Assembly (NCBI GenBank): GCA_030141605.1
Contig: JAQGDQ010001583.1
Coordinates: 1-33,885 of the forward strand
Direction: 5' to 3'
Source of the DNA: Tubiluchus corallicola
Taxonomy: Eukaryota; Priapulida; Priapulimorpha; Priapulimorphida; Tubiluchidae
DNA: 33,885 nucleotides
Below, piece after piece: positions 1-13,900 of this stretch; positions within the stretch are counted from its first letter, which is position 1, and every line of letters starts with the position of its first letter. A program made the translations under genes and the position numbers. The notes below the pieces were generated by a model. That model saw nothing but the letters and a program-made list of their open reading frames with translations. It was not told the DNA's origin and ran no database searches.

Positions 1-291
1 ACTCTTTATACTACAAAGTCATGCAACTCTTTCTAACACAAAATCATCCAACTCTTTATAACACAAAATCATCCAACTCTTTATACCACGAAGTCATCCA
101 GTTCTTTACACCACAAAGCCATTCAGCTCTTTATACCACAAAGTCATCCAACTCTTTATACCACAAAGTCATTCAACTCTTTACACCACAAGGTCATTCA
201 ACTCTTTATACCACAAGGTCATTCAACTCTTTATACCACAAAGTCATCCAACTCTTTATACCACAAAGTCATCCAACTTTTTGCACCACAA
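1..291. repeat. 25-bp minisatellite at the left window edge
   Basis: About 11-12 copies of a 25-bp unit resembling CTCTTTATACCACAAAGTCA plus five bases are present, with small variations. Because 75 bp is three units, it stays open in one frame as a 97-codon repetitive peptide. I do not regard that as a gene. The window starts inside the array. Confidence 0.95.
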
Positions 292-1891
292 ATACTACCC
301 TTCATGTTTCTTAAAAGATTCTTACTTGATGTAAAGTAAGTCATTCTCCTTTATTCCTAATGACTCAAACCAAAAAACGAATCATTAATGAGATGACGCC
401 AAATCAAGATGCTGTAATTGACATATGATACTGAGCATCTTCATATGTACATTAAAACATCATTCGTGTTTCCTTAATAGCACAGGCTAAAGCATAGCCA
501 ACATATACATTTGTGTTCTTTCAAATTGCTGTGCTGGAAAGCAGGAATTTAGCACAAGTTATCCCATTCATATAGAAGTCTCTTTCAATACATCAATATT
601 GGAGACTATGTACTTGATAGACATGTATTACAAATTAGAAGAGAACTTCATAGAAGACAAATGCTGCCCAGCAACACATAATGCACATCATCATAATGCG
701 CAGCTACCAAATGAATAGAATTGCTTATGTATTTTTGCACATCTAGAGGGGCGTACAAATACTTGCAAAGTAGTTGAGGAATAAATTACGCGAGAGGATT
801 TTACCAGGCACGCAGGGTGGAAGTTTTTAACTGGGCCACATTGGCTTTTGCACATTTGACAATAACTTATTGTGGTGTGTTAGTAAATAAACAAACAGTT
901 GTTCATTATTAAGTACTAATATTAAACATTAGTTTTATTCCTACACACGCACACTCACTTGCACACCCATATAGATAAGCTTTAGAAACCAGTTTTTACA
1001 AAAGACACAATACTAATCCATAATATGCAATCATTTAATAAGAATGCAGAACAATCAACTAAACATACATTTCATCGAAGATCTACAAGTGATTTTGCAT
1101 GGGAACATACCATACAGTGTAGTATTATGGAATTCACCTGGCTTCAGATGCTGATTGGCGGATTAGCCTTACTTACTGTGAAGCACACCCCAATCCCACA
1201 GCTGTTAAACTTTTCTACAATGTTTTTGCATGGGCGTAGCAGCGAACTAAACAGACCTGACTCCGCCTAGTGCTGAGCTTGAGCGGCAGTCTACCGCCTT
1301 CCATTCCTTGTATGAAAAACATAGGCGGCAAGGTGCTGCCTTCCGTAGTAAAAAGGTTAATATGTCTATTTCATGCTACTAAACATGTACAGTAATATTT
1401 TGTTGCCACGTAACAAGTATCAAATGATCTTCTTTCACAAGTCCTTGCAGAAAAATACCCAGAAAGATAGGTCTTATCAAATGCCCACATTACCAATACT
1501 GCAGTAGCGCAATAACGTGTGCATCAAAAGTGATTGCTGTCTATAATGCAGTAAGATATAATTAATTCCAGACATGTGGTAAATGCGTGTTTAGACAATA
1601 CAGGTTAATAACGATCACAAAAGTTTTTTTATGCAATTCGGCATTCTGCAGACTGGGACACAGCATTCAATGGCAGAATAAAGACAGATAAGAAATGAAG
1701 TGGCTAAGAAGATATAGACACATTTGAATGTGTACAGTTGTACACTCAACGAAAAGCTACCTTTTAGCTTTATAAATTTTACGCACTGTGACTTTAGCCT
1801 TATTACAATGAGTAAAAAGTACTAAAATTCTAAAAAAAATATAAGAGTTAAAGTTCATCTTTTCATTAATGATAACAGAAGAATACTTCAC
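292..1891. other. Outer non-coding flank, left
   Basis: I see no gene here. The stretch contains a slightly GC-richer patch (about 1200-1350) with related ACCGCCTTCC and GCTGCCTTCC words. It also has a direct repeat of about 21 bp containing TTTTGCATGGG at 1082-1103 and 1214-1234. The mirrored flank is 31996-33594. Confidence 0.6.
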
Positions 1892-1951
1892 CTGTAAATT
1901 GCAAATGCCAATACCTTGTGATCGTACAGCAACAGAATAAGAAATTGGAAA
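1892..1951 (-). CDS. Last recognisable TEP exon (CUB end), left copy
   Basis: The exon has 20 codons, [20 protein letters not shown], matching the family's P..Y.V.V.G.GC...Q block at the end of CUB. Acceptor is TTTTTTCAG, donor CAG|GTGAAG. The frame stays open for some codons into the intron, starting VKYSS. This resembles the next family block, so a longer exon is possible, but a stop follows soon. The MG8 exons should lie beyond position 1892, yet I recognise none before the window edge. Confidence 0.82.
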
Positions 1952-4900
1952 CTGAAAAAAGATAGCATTAATGTTGATGAAATAAAAAATGAAGAAACTT
2001 GCACATTTTTAAAAAATGTCACACACGCTGCAATAAACTTAAAAACGGCTTTTACTGAATTATTTCATGGCACATCATGATTACTTTGATTAAAAACGGA
2101 AATATAAACATTGATAACTCATTTTAGCCTGCTGCTCAAAAATATCATATCAACCATTCATATTAACTGAAACTGATACAAAATTTAAATGTGTAACCGT
2201 GCGTTCTTGTAGTGGACTTTCAACGTCAAATTTGTTATCTCACATCAGATAACGAATTGCACAAAATATTCTACTGTCACAATGGCAATAAATATGATTT
2301 AAATAATCTAGTACTGTATGCGCTGCTTAATAGATTCATGGTTAATAGACTCAATAGCTTGACTCAAAAACGCCTGGTACGGGCCACTCCTATTCAAATG
2401 TACATAAAAACTGTCGGTAATTGACTCAAATAACTCCGCATAATTGACTCAATATTTTTCCTTTACGTACTTCAAATAAAAGATTTGTATGTGCTGAAAA
2501 AGCTTTTCCTACTTTTATGTCATCTTTACATTGCTTTTGTGCACTATAATATATGTAGAAATAATCATGTTAGATACCGTTTTATTGAGGTATGTTTATC
2601 ATGCGCTAATACGCTAGCGTAGCGGTACTGCTTTGAATCTGTTACCCGCTCGTCCACTGCAATTAACTTCGTTGCCCAAGAATTTCTGAAAGCTAAACAT
2701 TTAATCACTTGTCTAAAGTGATACCAGCAATACTACACCTATCAGTTAATAGATTCAGTCGGTTAATTGGGTCAAAACACTGCGGTTCGAAAGTGAGTCT
2801 ATTAAGCGGCACCTACAGTACCAGTTTAAATGCATCAAATCTCTTGCAAGCAGCATTGGCAAGTGTGAACTTAAATAGGATTCCGGCTTGCAAAAATTCA
2901 TGCTGGCCACATACTGGTGCAGCTAGTGTGCTCAATGATAATTACAAAAACTAATTTCTACACAAGAACTTAAATTTGAAACACTTTGCTCAAACTAACG
3001 ATCAAAGTAAAGTTGTCAGCATTGAAAAGGTCTCAATAAATTGCTAACAAAAATGCAATTTTTAAACAAACTGAGTTAAAATGATTGTTAAAAGGACAAA
3101 ATAATATAATTTCTGATATTGTAATTTTTAATTTGCCACAATACATGACCACTACATTGATAAAAGCAACATACCCCAGCTGTTTGGTAAGCAAACATGT
3201 TAGACTTATTGACATTAAACTCGTACGCCACATGCTGAGCTTTAGCCATACATTTAAATGACACATCTTTGATTTGAGATCTTTTCTCAGAGAATTCGAA
3301 CAAAGCTTGCAGGCCAATCACTGTGTCCTAATTAAAAGAGATTTATTTAATCACACAGATTATTAATAAGAATACCATTAATATTGGTAGAAAGAAAGCA
3401 CGAGAGAGAGAGAGAGAGAGAGGGGGGAGAAGGAGAGAGGGAGGAAAATATTCAAAATTATTTTCAATACATCTTAAACTTGTCAGAACAGCTACAAAAA
3501 GTGCACCTGAGTGGAGGTAAAACCACCTAATGGGTTTTGACGCTTCTTCAACCACTGCATGATGGGAACTCCGGCTTCCAGCTCGCCTCGCTTTGTCAAT
3601 GTCAATAAAGCATATGAAGTCATTTCAGTTTCAACTGGATAACAAGACTCACGTGAGGAATGCAAGTGTTCGTCATTCATGCTCCAATGCTTCATACCAT
3701 CTGTATTGGTCAGATGAAGAAGTCCATTAACACAGATTCAAGGTACGACAGAGAAACATTATGTTACATTATTAATGTATTTCCGTCCAAATTCCATGAT
3801 TAAGCAATAATGAGCATCAGATTTGATCATGTTTATTTCCATTTGATGCTAACTGAAGCATTTAAAAAGCTTGTAGCATTCCGTCAGAAAATCAATAATT
3901 ACTAATAATAAATATTTATTTAATGCAAAGCATTGAAATGAAACATACCTTCTTCGTCAGCGAGTTTGTTCAGTAACTCTAAAGCTTTGTCGGCTTTTCC
4001 ACTTTCAGCTAAAGTCAAGGCATACGTAGTAACTGCCAGTGAATATGAATCGTTTGCAAAGCTGTTCAGATTGGATTCTAGGTATTCTTGAGCTTTCGAA
4101 ATCGAAGTCAAGACCGAATCTTTTATACCCTGAACAATGTAAAATCCACACAATTATCTTTTCAATTGTTAATTAATTACCTGCTTTTAAAATAAATTCA
4201 TTAACTAATGGAAGATGCTTCTCAGTAAACCTCATCCTGGTTCTTAAACACCATAGACAATCTGTTCTACTGCTCCTTGTAGTCTCACCCTGGACATTCC
4301 TGGCTGTAAAAAAGCTGCTTATGAATTTAATAATCTCTTCTGTCATCCTATTAATCAACATAAGTAAACATACTGCCCAGTACCAAATACATTTATTGCT
4401 GATAATTTCTGTAAATTCCACACCACACAGTCATATGTTCGTGATTTTGGAAAACAATATTGTACTTAATTTTTGTTATTATGTATTGTTTTGTTACACA
4501 GGGCCGGATTAACACCTTGAGAGGCCCTAAGCACTGAAAAGACTACGTTACCCTCATAATGGTACCTCATATATGAGCAATTCAGAATGAAAACAATATT
4601 AAACTGTAAAACAAAATTTTATCTTTAAAAATAAAAAAATTGAAGATTTTTTTACAGCAAATGTCAGGGCATCAACTTTACATTGTGTAAAAAAGTGATA
4701 TTAAGTTAAAAATACACGGAGGACTCTATCATATTTTCTGTATCACCACAATTTTATAAGCATTACCAAACTTGAAACATATTATGACACATTATATAAA
4801 CAATCAACGTCATCATATGGGCAGTGAGCAGCTCACGCTACTCAGTAACTAGAATCTCAATACCCATCCGTGCCTTCACATTGTAAAAAAACACAGAAAC

Positions 4901-7900
4901 CACCACACATATTCAAGTATAATTTAATTTTGGGTAATTATTCGATTTAGGTTCCACTGAGGCCTTAAGCGTATGGTTATTTTGTTTAATGGTTAATCCG
5001 TGCTGGTTTTGTAGTACTTTGCCTAAACACAATAGTCAAGCAACTCTTACAGATTCTCATCATCATTTACTATCTGATTATCAGACATCTTTTTTGTTAG
5101 GTACTACAGCCGACATCACTGAGAAACGTTGACAAAGATAGTAATAAGACAGATTGCTAATTTCTCTGCGTAAAAATGCTGACATAACACTAGTTTTCCT
5201 ATACAATCACAGTGGAAATGTGACAACAGAAAAGAAATTATTTCACTACAAAAGCAACAATAAAGATACATATCTATTAACATCTTTATCGCTGGTTTTG
5301 CAATGAAATAATTTGTACCTGATTTGAGATGTTCTCTTTGTTCTCTAATAGCGAAATCAGTACATATGCCGTCAGTGATGTCGATCCACTGTCTGCTGCA
5401 ACCTGCTTAGTAAACCAAACTTAAGGTACATGTATAACAATGAAGAAGAAGAATGATCCTATGAAATCATGGCGCACAAGGAGGACAAGTAGCTAGCCCG
5501 TCGCTCAGCTGCTCTGCTTCGGCCAGTACATGACTGGAAACTCAATTAAGGCTGAATAGGCTTAACTAGAATGCCGTGCTTGAGTGGTCATGGCATAGCC
5601 AGTGACGTAACCACTTTGTCACTACACTTTCACCCAAAAGCACTTCACTAACATAATTCATTTCTTAAATATTAGATTCGTGGTTAGACTTTAAAAAGTG
5701 TTTATAATAGGATTTACATTTTTAAATGCAAAACAGAAAAAAGCAAACCTACATTGTTCATGTCTTTCATCCATTTTCCTACAAATGCTTAGAAAATATT
5801 TAAAAAACATAATCCACACAAGCAGGCTAGTTGTGCAAAGCTGCTTAACAAAAAGTGTAGATCGTAAACACCAATAAGGAAGACATTCAAGATGATAGTT
5901 TTTGCGACGTGAGTTTATTTCATACTAACCAAATCACAGTTAATTTTAAGATAATTTAGCTAGTATTGCTTAATTACATACTATACATTCCTACATACTA
6001 CAAATTCCTAATGATAAAAATTCAGACAGCTAATGTCAGCATAAATGAAAAGACAGCCAACATAAAGTAAAAACGGTCAATAAACAAAGAATTTCCTAAC
6101 AGCAGTTTCTAATAGCAAACTGGTCGCAAGAGGGACAGAAGAAGTGGCTCTGATTTCGGTCTTTCAACGTGTCAGCGTAACTCTCAGCAACGATAACTCA
6201 GACTTATACCCATTTCTTATTCATTGGAGAGAAGGAGTCGTCTTTGTTCGAAGGACCCCTATAAAGATGTTAAGGTCTGCTTATCAGAGAAATGCATCCA
6301 GAGGAACAGGAGGTATTGACATTCCTCACTTCAATACTTAAATGAAGATGCATAGTGTGCACAATGAAAAGTGAAATTTTAAACTGCCACTGACAAGTGA
6401 AACGTGACATGAAACAGCGTGAATCTTACAACCAAGCAGTGTTAAACCACAACGACTCCCTACCTGCATTGGTTTATATAGTACTTGACCGGGTTCCGGA
6501 AACTGACCGTCGTCCCTTTGCCATTTTACGATCCATCCTAGTGCTTTTTCAATTACGAATTGATCGATATAAATGTAGCTTCGAGCCTGATTAAACGACT
6601 TGGCAACAAATGCTGTCAACCTAAATAAGACAGTAGAAAAAACATTGACTATGACATACAAAAACTTGGCAAAGTTTAAGTTCACATTTTCAAATTTTAT
6701 GGCTGTTGTTAATTGGGTACAGTACCTGATTTTTGTGCAGTGCATCTGCAAGAAACAAGCACTGTGACCATTAAGTACGAAAGACTGAAAGTTTGCAACA
6801 AAATTAGACATGTGCAGTAATAAGTCTTTCAAGCAAGTCATTCTTCACTTTGACACTGTTTACAGTTTCCTTTTACAGAAATTTGGTAAGTTCTTACAAT
6901 ACTAAATAAAGCCTGAAGTCTCTCCAAACCTTCCGAATAGAGAAAATATAATTACAGCATCATAGAAAATTTTTGCTGCACTTCGTGTTTTTAATGATTT
7001 TTTTGTAAATAGTGAAGAAAATCATGGTTAGTTTAGTTAGCACCTTCTGCCCGATGCCTATATGTCTCATATTTCTTCATCTTTCACATAAGAGATGATG
7101 TCACTCTTGAATGCAAGAGATTCTTGTTGGGCAGTTTTTACGTATACATTCACATGCAGAAGCTTTGCACCTGTCCAAAGGTTGGCATCGTTTTAGAACT
7201 TTGGGAAACCTTGTCAAAAGTTTTCGTACTTTTGTTTTACCTGGGGTAGCCATAAGGCTTAAAATCAGCCAAGTGTAAACGTTCTTGAACAAATCAAAAC
7301 ACTGTGTGCCTTGCAATGGTTTCTCCTTGTGGAATGTTTTTTAGTTACGATAAAAGAGCTTGAAATTATTTAAAAAATGAACAAGATTTGCACTCGGTTT
7401 AAGCTCACTTATTAATCTCTCTGTCCAATTATGTAAATCTTGAAACAAATTCTGCAAAAACTTGTTATAAAGTAACAAAGAACAATTACCACATGCTGCC
7501 ATGATCGTCTTTCTCTCCAAATGCGCTGAATGATCCATCTGTTCTTTGGTAAGCTAATTCTTGTTGATAGCCTAAAACAATACCAGTGTGTAATTGAGTG
7601 TTTGTAATAGGCATAGAATTAGTCTCACAATATTTCTTCTAAAACGATTTAACTTTTGTAATGTCAGTTTACAGAAAAAGTTAATGCAAAAACCAAAAGC
7701 TTTATTATCTGTAAGCCAGTTTTTTGACAAGCCAATGCCCGCATATTAACGATTGTTGTCCTTTCCACTTTATGTGCATAAAGAATCGATCGTTCAGTCA
7801 ACAGGAAGGTTTTCAATTGTTACGAAAGCTATCGAATCATCGCAATCGAATTATGCAACGTTTCTTTTTGTTTTTCCTCCTTTTTAGCATTCCATTCACA

Positions 7901-10900
7901 AAATATTTACAGACAACTTACAACTGAAGATTAACCACTAAGAAGGTTAGAGGATATGTCCCCATTTACTACACGTAGAGAAGGTTAAAGGATATTTCCC
8001 CATTACTGGCACTGCAGGGGCATCTATTAGTCATTATGTTAAGTTATACTTATACTTCTTAGTGCTTTATAGTTAAGACTATTATGGTTAATTATGCCAC
8101 TTTGTACTAATTTACATGTACATAACATACAATATCTTACTTTGCACCCATGCCCTTGATTTGCAAATTTGATCTTGCACTTTACGAACTGTAAAATATC
8201 TGCCTTTTTGCACACTAGTCTGTATTTCTATAAAATTATATGTCGACATTAATGTAATTTACCTCTTTCCATGGAACGCAAGGCCCTATCTTTAATGTCT
8301 GATGTTAACTGCTCCATCGCCAATAGATAGTTAATGATGAAGATACTAGATGCAAAACTCATCATGTTCTGTTCTCCGCATCCATATGGCAGATTCAAAA
8401 GATTTTCCATATTGTGGATTGTCGATCCCATCATGTCACCTATGAAGAATTTTCACATGGCAATGTAAAAAGTGCAATGCTGTTTTACTACGCATCACAT
8501 AGCCACAACCACTGGGTACTCTGTATAGGCACCATTTTCAAGGAAATGCCAGCGAAAGTTTCTGACAAGCTTACGACCCCGAACTGCCTTTTTATCTGAC
8601 AGCAAAATTACTGGTCATCATTCAGTAGCCAATGATTGCAATTGTTAAATTTAAAGATGGCTAAAACAAATCAGTTAAACATACACTTACTTTAAATAAA
8701 CTTATATCACACACATCTAGGCAACTAAAGTGCAACAGTTTTTTTTTCTTATTAAAGTAACTTGAGAGTAATACTGTGTTTTACTCCCACGGTTCCCACA
8801 GAATTTTAAAATAAATTTCACTGACTTTTCCATGACTTTTCCCTGACCAAACATTGATTTTCCGTGACCAAGATAAGCAGAAATTATATTACCAGTATAC
8901 ATACTCAAACATTTTTGTGTAAGTACATTCATACACATACTGATATATAATGTGTCGGCGCATCATTATTTTTCGAACAGAAATCGAAACTGGGAGCCTC
9001 TCATAGCAAAATTTTATTTGAACACGAATCGCTGAAAATATGTTTCGAAAAATATCGGTTCACGGTGATTGTTTTTGCAACCCTTTTGCCCCATTTTCAT
9101 CAATTTCCCTGACTTTTTACCAAATTATCTTTTTCCCTGACTTTCCCATGACTTTCCAGGATAGCCTGTATTTTCAAGGATTTTCCAGGATTTTCCCTGA
9201 ATGTGGGAACCTGTTTACCTATATAATAAATCTATTCACTACAATGAAGGCATTTAGACCAACACTGTCATTCATCAGTGTGAATAAATTATGTCGACTG
9301 CTATGATATTTTTTACATACCATCAGCCCAAAAAGACAGAAAGAATTACCACCACCACAATCATCATCATCAGCATTGTTGTCAACTTCATCGTCATTCT
9401 CATTATCATCATTACCAACATCACCACCATCATATTTCTTCAAAATCAAATGGCAAGATGCAGCTGACAAAAAACTATATGGTCCCAATGAAGATAGAAA
9501 AAGATGAGGAGATGATATACACAGAAATTATGGAAAACTGTAATGGTGAAGTTATGAAAGAAACACAGTCACAAAATCCATACCTGTGACCGACACTGCC
9601 AACTGACGCGATCTCTGCGAAAAATCATTAGGCCATTTTACCTCCACATTACGGTTTGCCTCCACATCCGTTGTCGACTCAATCATGAGATTTTCTGAAC
9701 CGAATCGCTGCACGCCTTCTGCCTGGAACAAGACAATGTCGGGATCACTGCCTATCATTGTGAACATTTACAAATTCACTCGCCAAAATTTAACTTAACT
9801 TTTGGTTCCTTAACTGAGAAATATAATAATTTTTGACATCTCGGCATAGATGAGTATGTTTTGAAAATATCCATCTATGACAAGTTTAATAAGACTTTTT
9901 TGAAAACTATCATGTAGAGCGGTTTTCAAAGTAAGATTTATTCACTAATATAACTAGTTATCTAATGTAATGAGTGTAATAACTAAAGTGTACGTGACAT
10001 TATTACTTTTCAATAAGCTCATTTTCACAGAATTACAAACATTGTAAATTTCAAGTCACAAGCAAATTAAACTGGCAAAAAGTTAAGGATTTCCTTTATA
10101 TTAAAAACATAATTCTCTTATGAAAATCTAAAACAAAACAGCTGTGAACCGGAAGTTTTTGCAGTTGAATAATGACTCTCACTGATACTATATTCTCTGA
10201 TCACACAAGACCTTGGTAAAAAATGAAGAAAATAAAAGTTACTCTAGTAGCAACTTTGTGAGTAAAAATTTATGAAATGTGAACATAAACAATCTCCAAT
10301 GCATTTCTGATACTATCTCAGTTCAAAACAAATATAATATAATCTTGATTGTCAATTGAAAGCATGTAATTCTTTATACATTAACCATCATGTTCATTGT
10401 CCATTATCAGGAAAAATCCAACTCTTCTGATGCACTGAAACACGAGGCATAGCTTTGCAGTACAACAGTGATACGGACTTTTATTGCACGGTTCTTTAAG
10501 CAGTCTAAGAATATTTCTAAGCAAAGCTTCATATCGTCAACGATTGCCATATATTTCTATTGGCTAAGCATCCCTGGGGGGGGGGGGGGTATAATAGCAG
10601 TCCATGTGCTTTACTACTGAATGAAAATGTTTGTCTATTGTAAGCATCTAGGCAACTGTACAAGTTTAATCAAGTGATATTTTTACTTAATTTATGTATT
10701 TACAGAGCATGAAGTATGAATCTAATATTGGACAAAAATAGGCTGCCTCTCTTCATAATGAATAGGCTTTATACCACATATGTAATCCAAGCACCACAAT
10801 GTAGAACATGGGACAGTATATGATACAAAAATCTGTATACCGCTATGTTATCCTACAAATGATAACGTGCCTTAACGAAAAGAAGTGTTTCCGCCTCGTC

Positions 10901-13900
10901 TACAGTACCGTGCATTTGGGCAAGAACTTTGATACGTTTAATACCGACATAACCAGGAACTATGGGAAAAATGAATGTTTCACTCTGCCCAGCCTTGACC
11001 TAGAATGCAAAATTAAAGATCAGGAAATTTTAATTAAATTATAGTTGGAGGATGAGCGAAAAAAATTGTTGCTATTAATTCAAAAGCAAATTACAAAAAA
11101 TGAAATGTTGAATATTCTTTACATTTATTTTGTACAACCAGTTAAAAACTAATACACTAACCTTCATAGAAACTCACACCACAGAAAAACATTTCTCACC
11201 TGAAGTCAAGTGAATTTGAATTATTAAATTTCATTCGAGTGAGTTTTTTCAATTCAAATTTGATTCAAACTGAAAATTTTTGGATGAGAATAATTTAACA
11301 CCTCAATTACATTCATTCTTTATCATCAAATTGTTTCAAACATCATGCAAGCAACAATCAGCACAGTTTCTTTCTGATTTCTGTGCCCAACTTTTTAACA
11401 ACCTATTATAGTTCTTACCACATAACGAATCAAGCAATACGCTTGTTATGTGACTGTTTATTCGAAAATTATTCCACAAACCTTTAAAACTGAATCTGAA
11501 TTCAATCCAGAATGTTATAATTCAAATTGATTACCGTCTTATTTATGCTTTGGCTCACATTTTGTTTTTCTTCACTTTTCGTTGGCACCAAAAAATGCCT
11601 GCTCTCAATCAACGTCACATTGGCCTCCGCATCTTCTTCCATGTTGTTAAACACAAGAGCTTGCAAATCCAGTTCTTCACCTTGGATCATCGAGTAAGGG
11701 AGGTTCAGTGAGACAAAAAATGGACGAAGTACGGTTAGCTGCAAAGAATAAAATTTGCTGGCAGACAAGTTCTATTAGACCCATTCGAATGTAGATGAAC
11801 AAAAAAAATCATACAGGCATACCATTTTGGAATTTCAACTAAAAAACATTGTTACTAATTGAGAAAGCTCACTCAGCCATTCCTCCATCCTCAAGTCATG
11901 TACAAAATTAATTACATGGTTCTCAGAGACACCATGTTCAAAATATTTTTATTATTGATGACTTGCTCATTTTTTTTCCTTATTCAGCTAACAAACTAGT
12001 GAAAATTGATGGTAAAAGTGCCCAACAGACTGCATAAAAGCATGCATAACACTGAAAAATGTCTGTCCTGTCATGTAATGTCTAACAGGCATGTAAAAAC
12101 ACCCAGAAAAGTTTGTTCAACAAAGACAAATATATTTTTGACAATTTTTTATTTCAATTTAGTTTTAAAGGGAAGGACACATCAATATAATAAAGGTGTT
12201 TCCCAAAAACTGTCTATAAAGCATAAAGTTAGTTTATACTGTCACTGCACAGAAATTTTCAGGCATGTTCACTTGAAAACGATGACGAAACTGACTGACT
12301 TTTGTGGCTTTTTGTACGCAGCAACCAAACTTCTGAAGCTTGTCTAATATTCAGACAGAAATAAACAAATTTTACAAATTACACAAGGCACTCATCACGC
12401 TTCTATTGCAGAATCCTTCTAACATTCTTTGCAAACACTGAATTAAGCGTAACTTTTTAGAAGCCATAGCTTTGTCTCTAAGGATGCAAAGTACGAATAG
12501 AAAAGTACTTATTTTAGTGTAACTAATAAGGCTTGCACATCTATTGTATATTAAATATTACCGTAGTTGCCTGCTCTGTAATGGCAAGGCCATTGTCTTC
12601 ATTTATCGAGAAACCAGTGGCCAGCCAAGATGTGTCTATACCATCCGGAACTACAGCGTTTACCGTGATTCGTCCACTATCTCTACAAAACAAAACATTC
12701 TGGAAAGACTCAAAGACACAAAGATTAAACACCTACATCCCAACATGAATTATTCCTAATTTGCTAATAATTTTGGTAACTTAGCTTGACCATGAGAATG
12801 GCAAAAGTAACAAACAATCAGCCGGTAAAATAAGCAAGGTAACAGCAAACATTTGACCAAACAAAGGAGGCATGCTAACTGTAACTGTAAACTTACTGCA
12901 TATGTATTAAACGACAGGAACAGTATTTCTAGAGTAAATCAACTAACAAAAAATGTGAAAACTTAAAGCGCAAGAAAACCCTCCACTTACATAAAGCTCA
13001 AAAAATTTGTCTTGAAATTTTCTACCACTTATATACTGTCTTTTTGTATGCAGAGCTTGCCTCAGCCACTTCTGAATTTAAACTTCCGCGATGACCGTTA
13101 GACGCAGCCATTTTAATGGTAGATTCTTTGAAACAAGTTCAGATAACATTGCGTGAAGTTTAGAAAAATAATCAGAGCATGCGTAGCATACATATTACTA
13201 ATTCAGTAAAATTTTAAATTACTGTATCTTGTCAATAAGACTAAAAATACGTTTTTGGTTAGTGATTGGCACACTCTAGAGGGTGAGCCAATGACATTTT
13301 ACCAATTGACACCAACATTTTAAATTATTATTTCTAGTTACATAAGTCTTTCCAGCCGGTAAGCGAAACGCTAAGTAATATAGATTTGCATTGAAAGTAT
13401 TTTGGGACAAAATTTAACATTGCTTTTTCTTCCCTGATTTACGTTTGTGTAGGTGATGTCATGTAATGGCGACTTCGGAACAGTATTGCGGGAAATTTTA
13501 AATGAAAACAATCAAAGATTCATTTTAATGCGGGTACAATATATAAAATAAAATTGCTGCAAAGTAGTATAATTTTTAAGGCGATTTTTCTGAAACCTTC
13601 TTCAGGTACCCCCTTTTCTTGTCCTTTAAAATGCAGTTTAACAGCTTTTGATAAATTATATTAATACCATCAACTACACTTTTTCAGATGTAAATAACCA
13701 AGCTTACTTTATGTGCTCAAAATGAAATGGCTTTAAGTCATATCCATTTTCCATCACGCTCAATATCTACATTCATTCTTTGTAGTTATTCTACAAATGT
13801 CTTGATTTGCACAATACAGTACAGGTTCTACATCTTATATCTCAAAGACTAAAGACTAAAACGTTTACAAAAAGAAATTTACCTCTTACAGAAAGAAATA

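Noticed and set aside
1-291. CRISPR-like array of 25-bp repeats
   Set aside because: Units are directly contiguous with no unique spacers, and the DNA is clearly from an intron-containing eukaryote.
21-314. 97-codon repetitive open frame as a protein
   Set aside because: It is a 25-bp minisatellite that stays open because three units equal 75 bp. There is no start context, no homology, and it is cut by the window edge.
2780-2810. tRNA or Pol III B box (GGTTCGAAA) in the left intron
   Set aside because: No matching A box or cloverleaf can be drawn at the right distance, and the motif lies inside the possible MITE.
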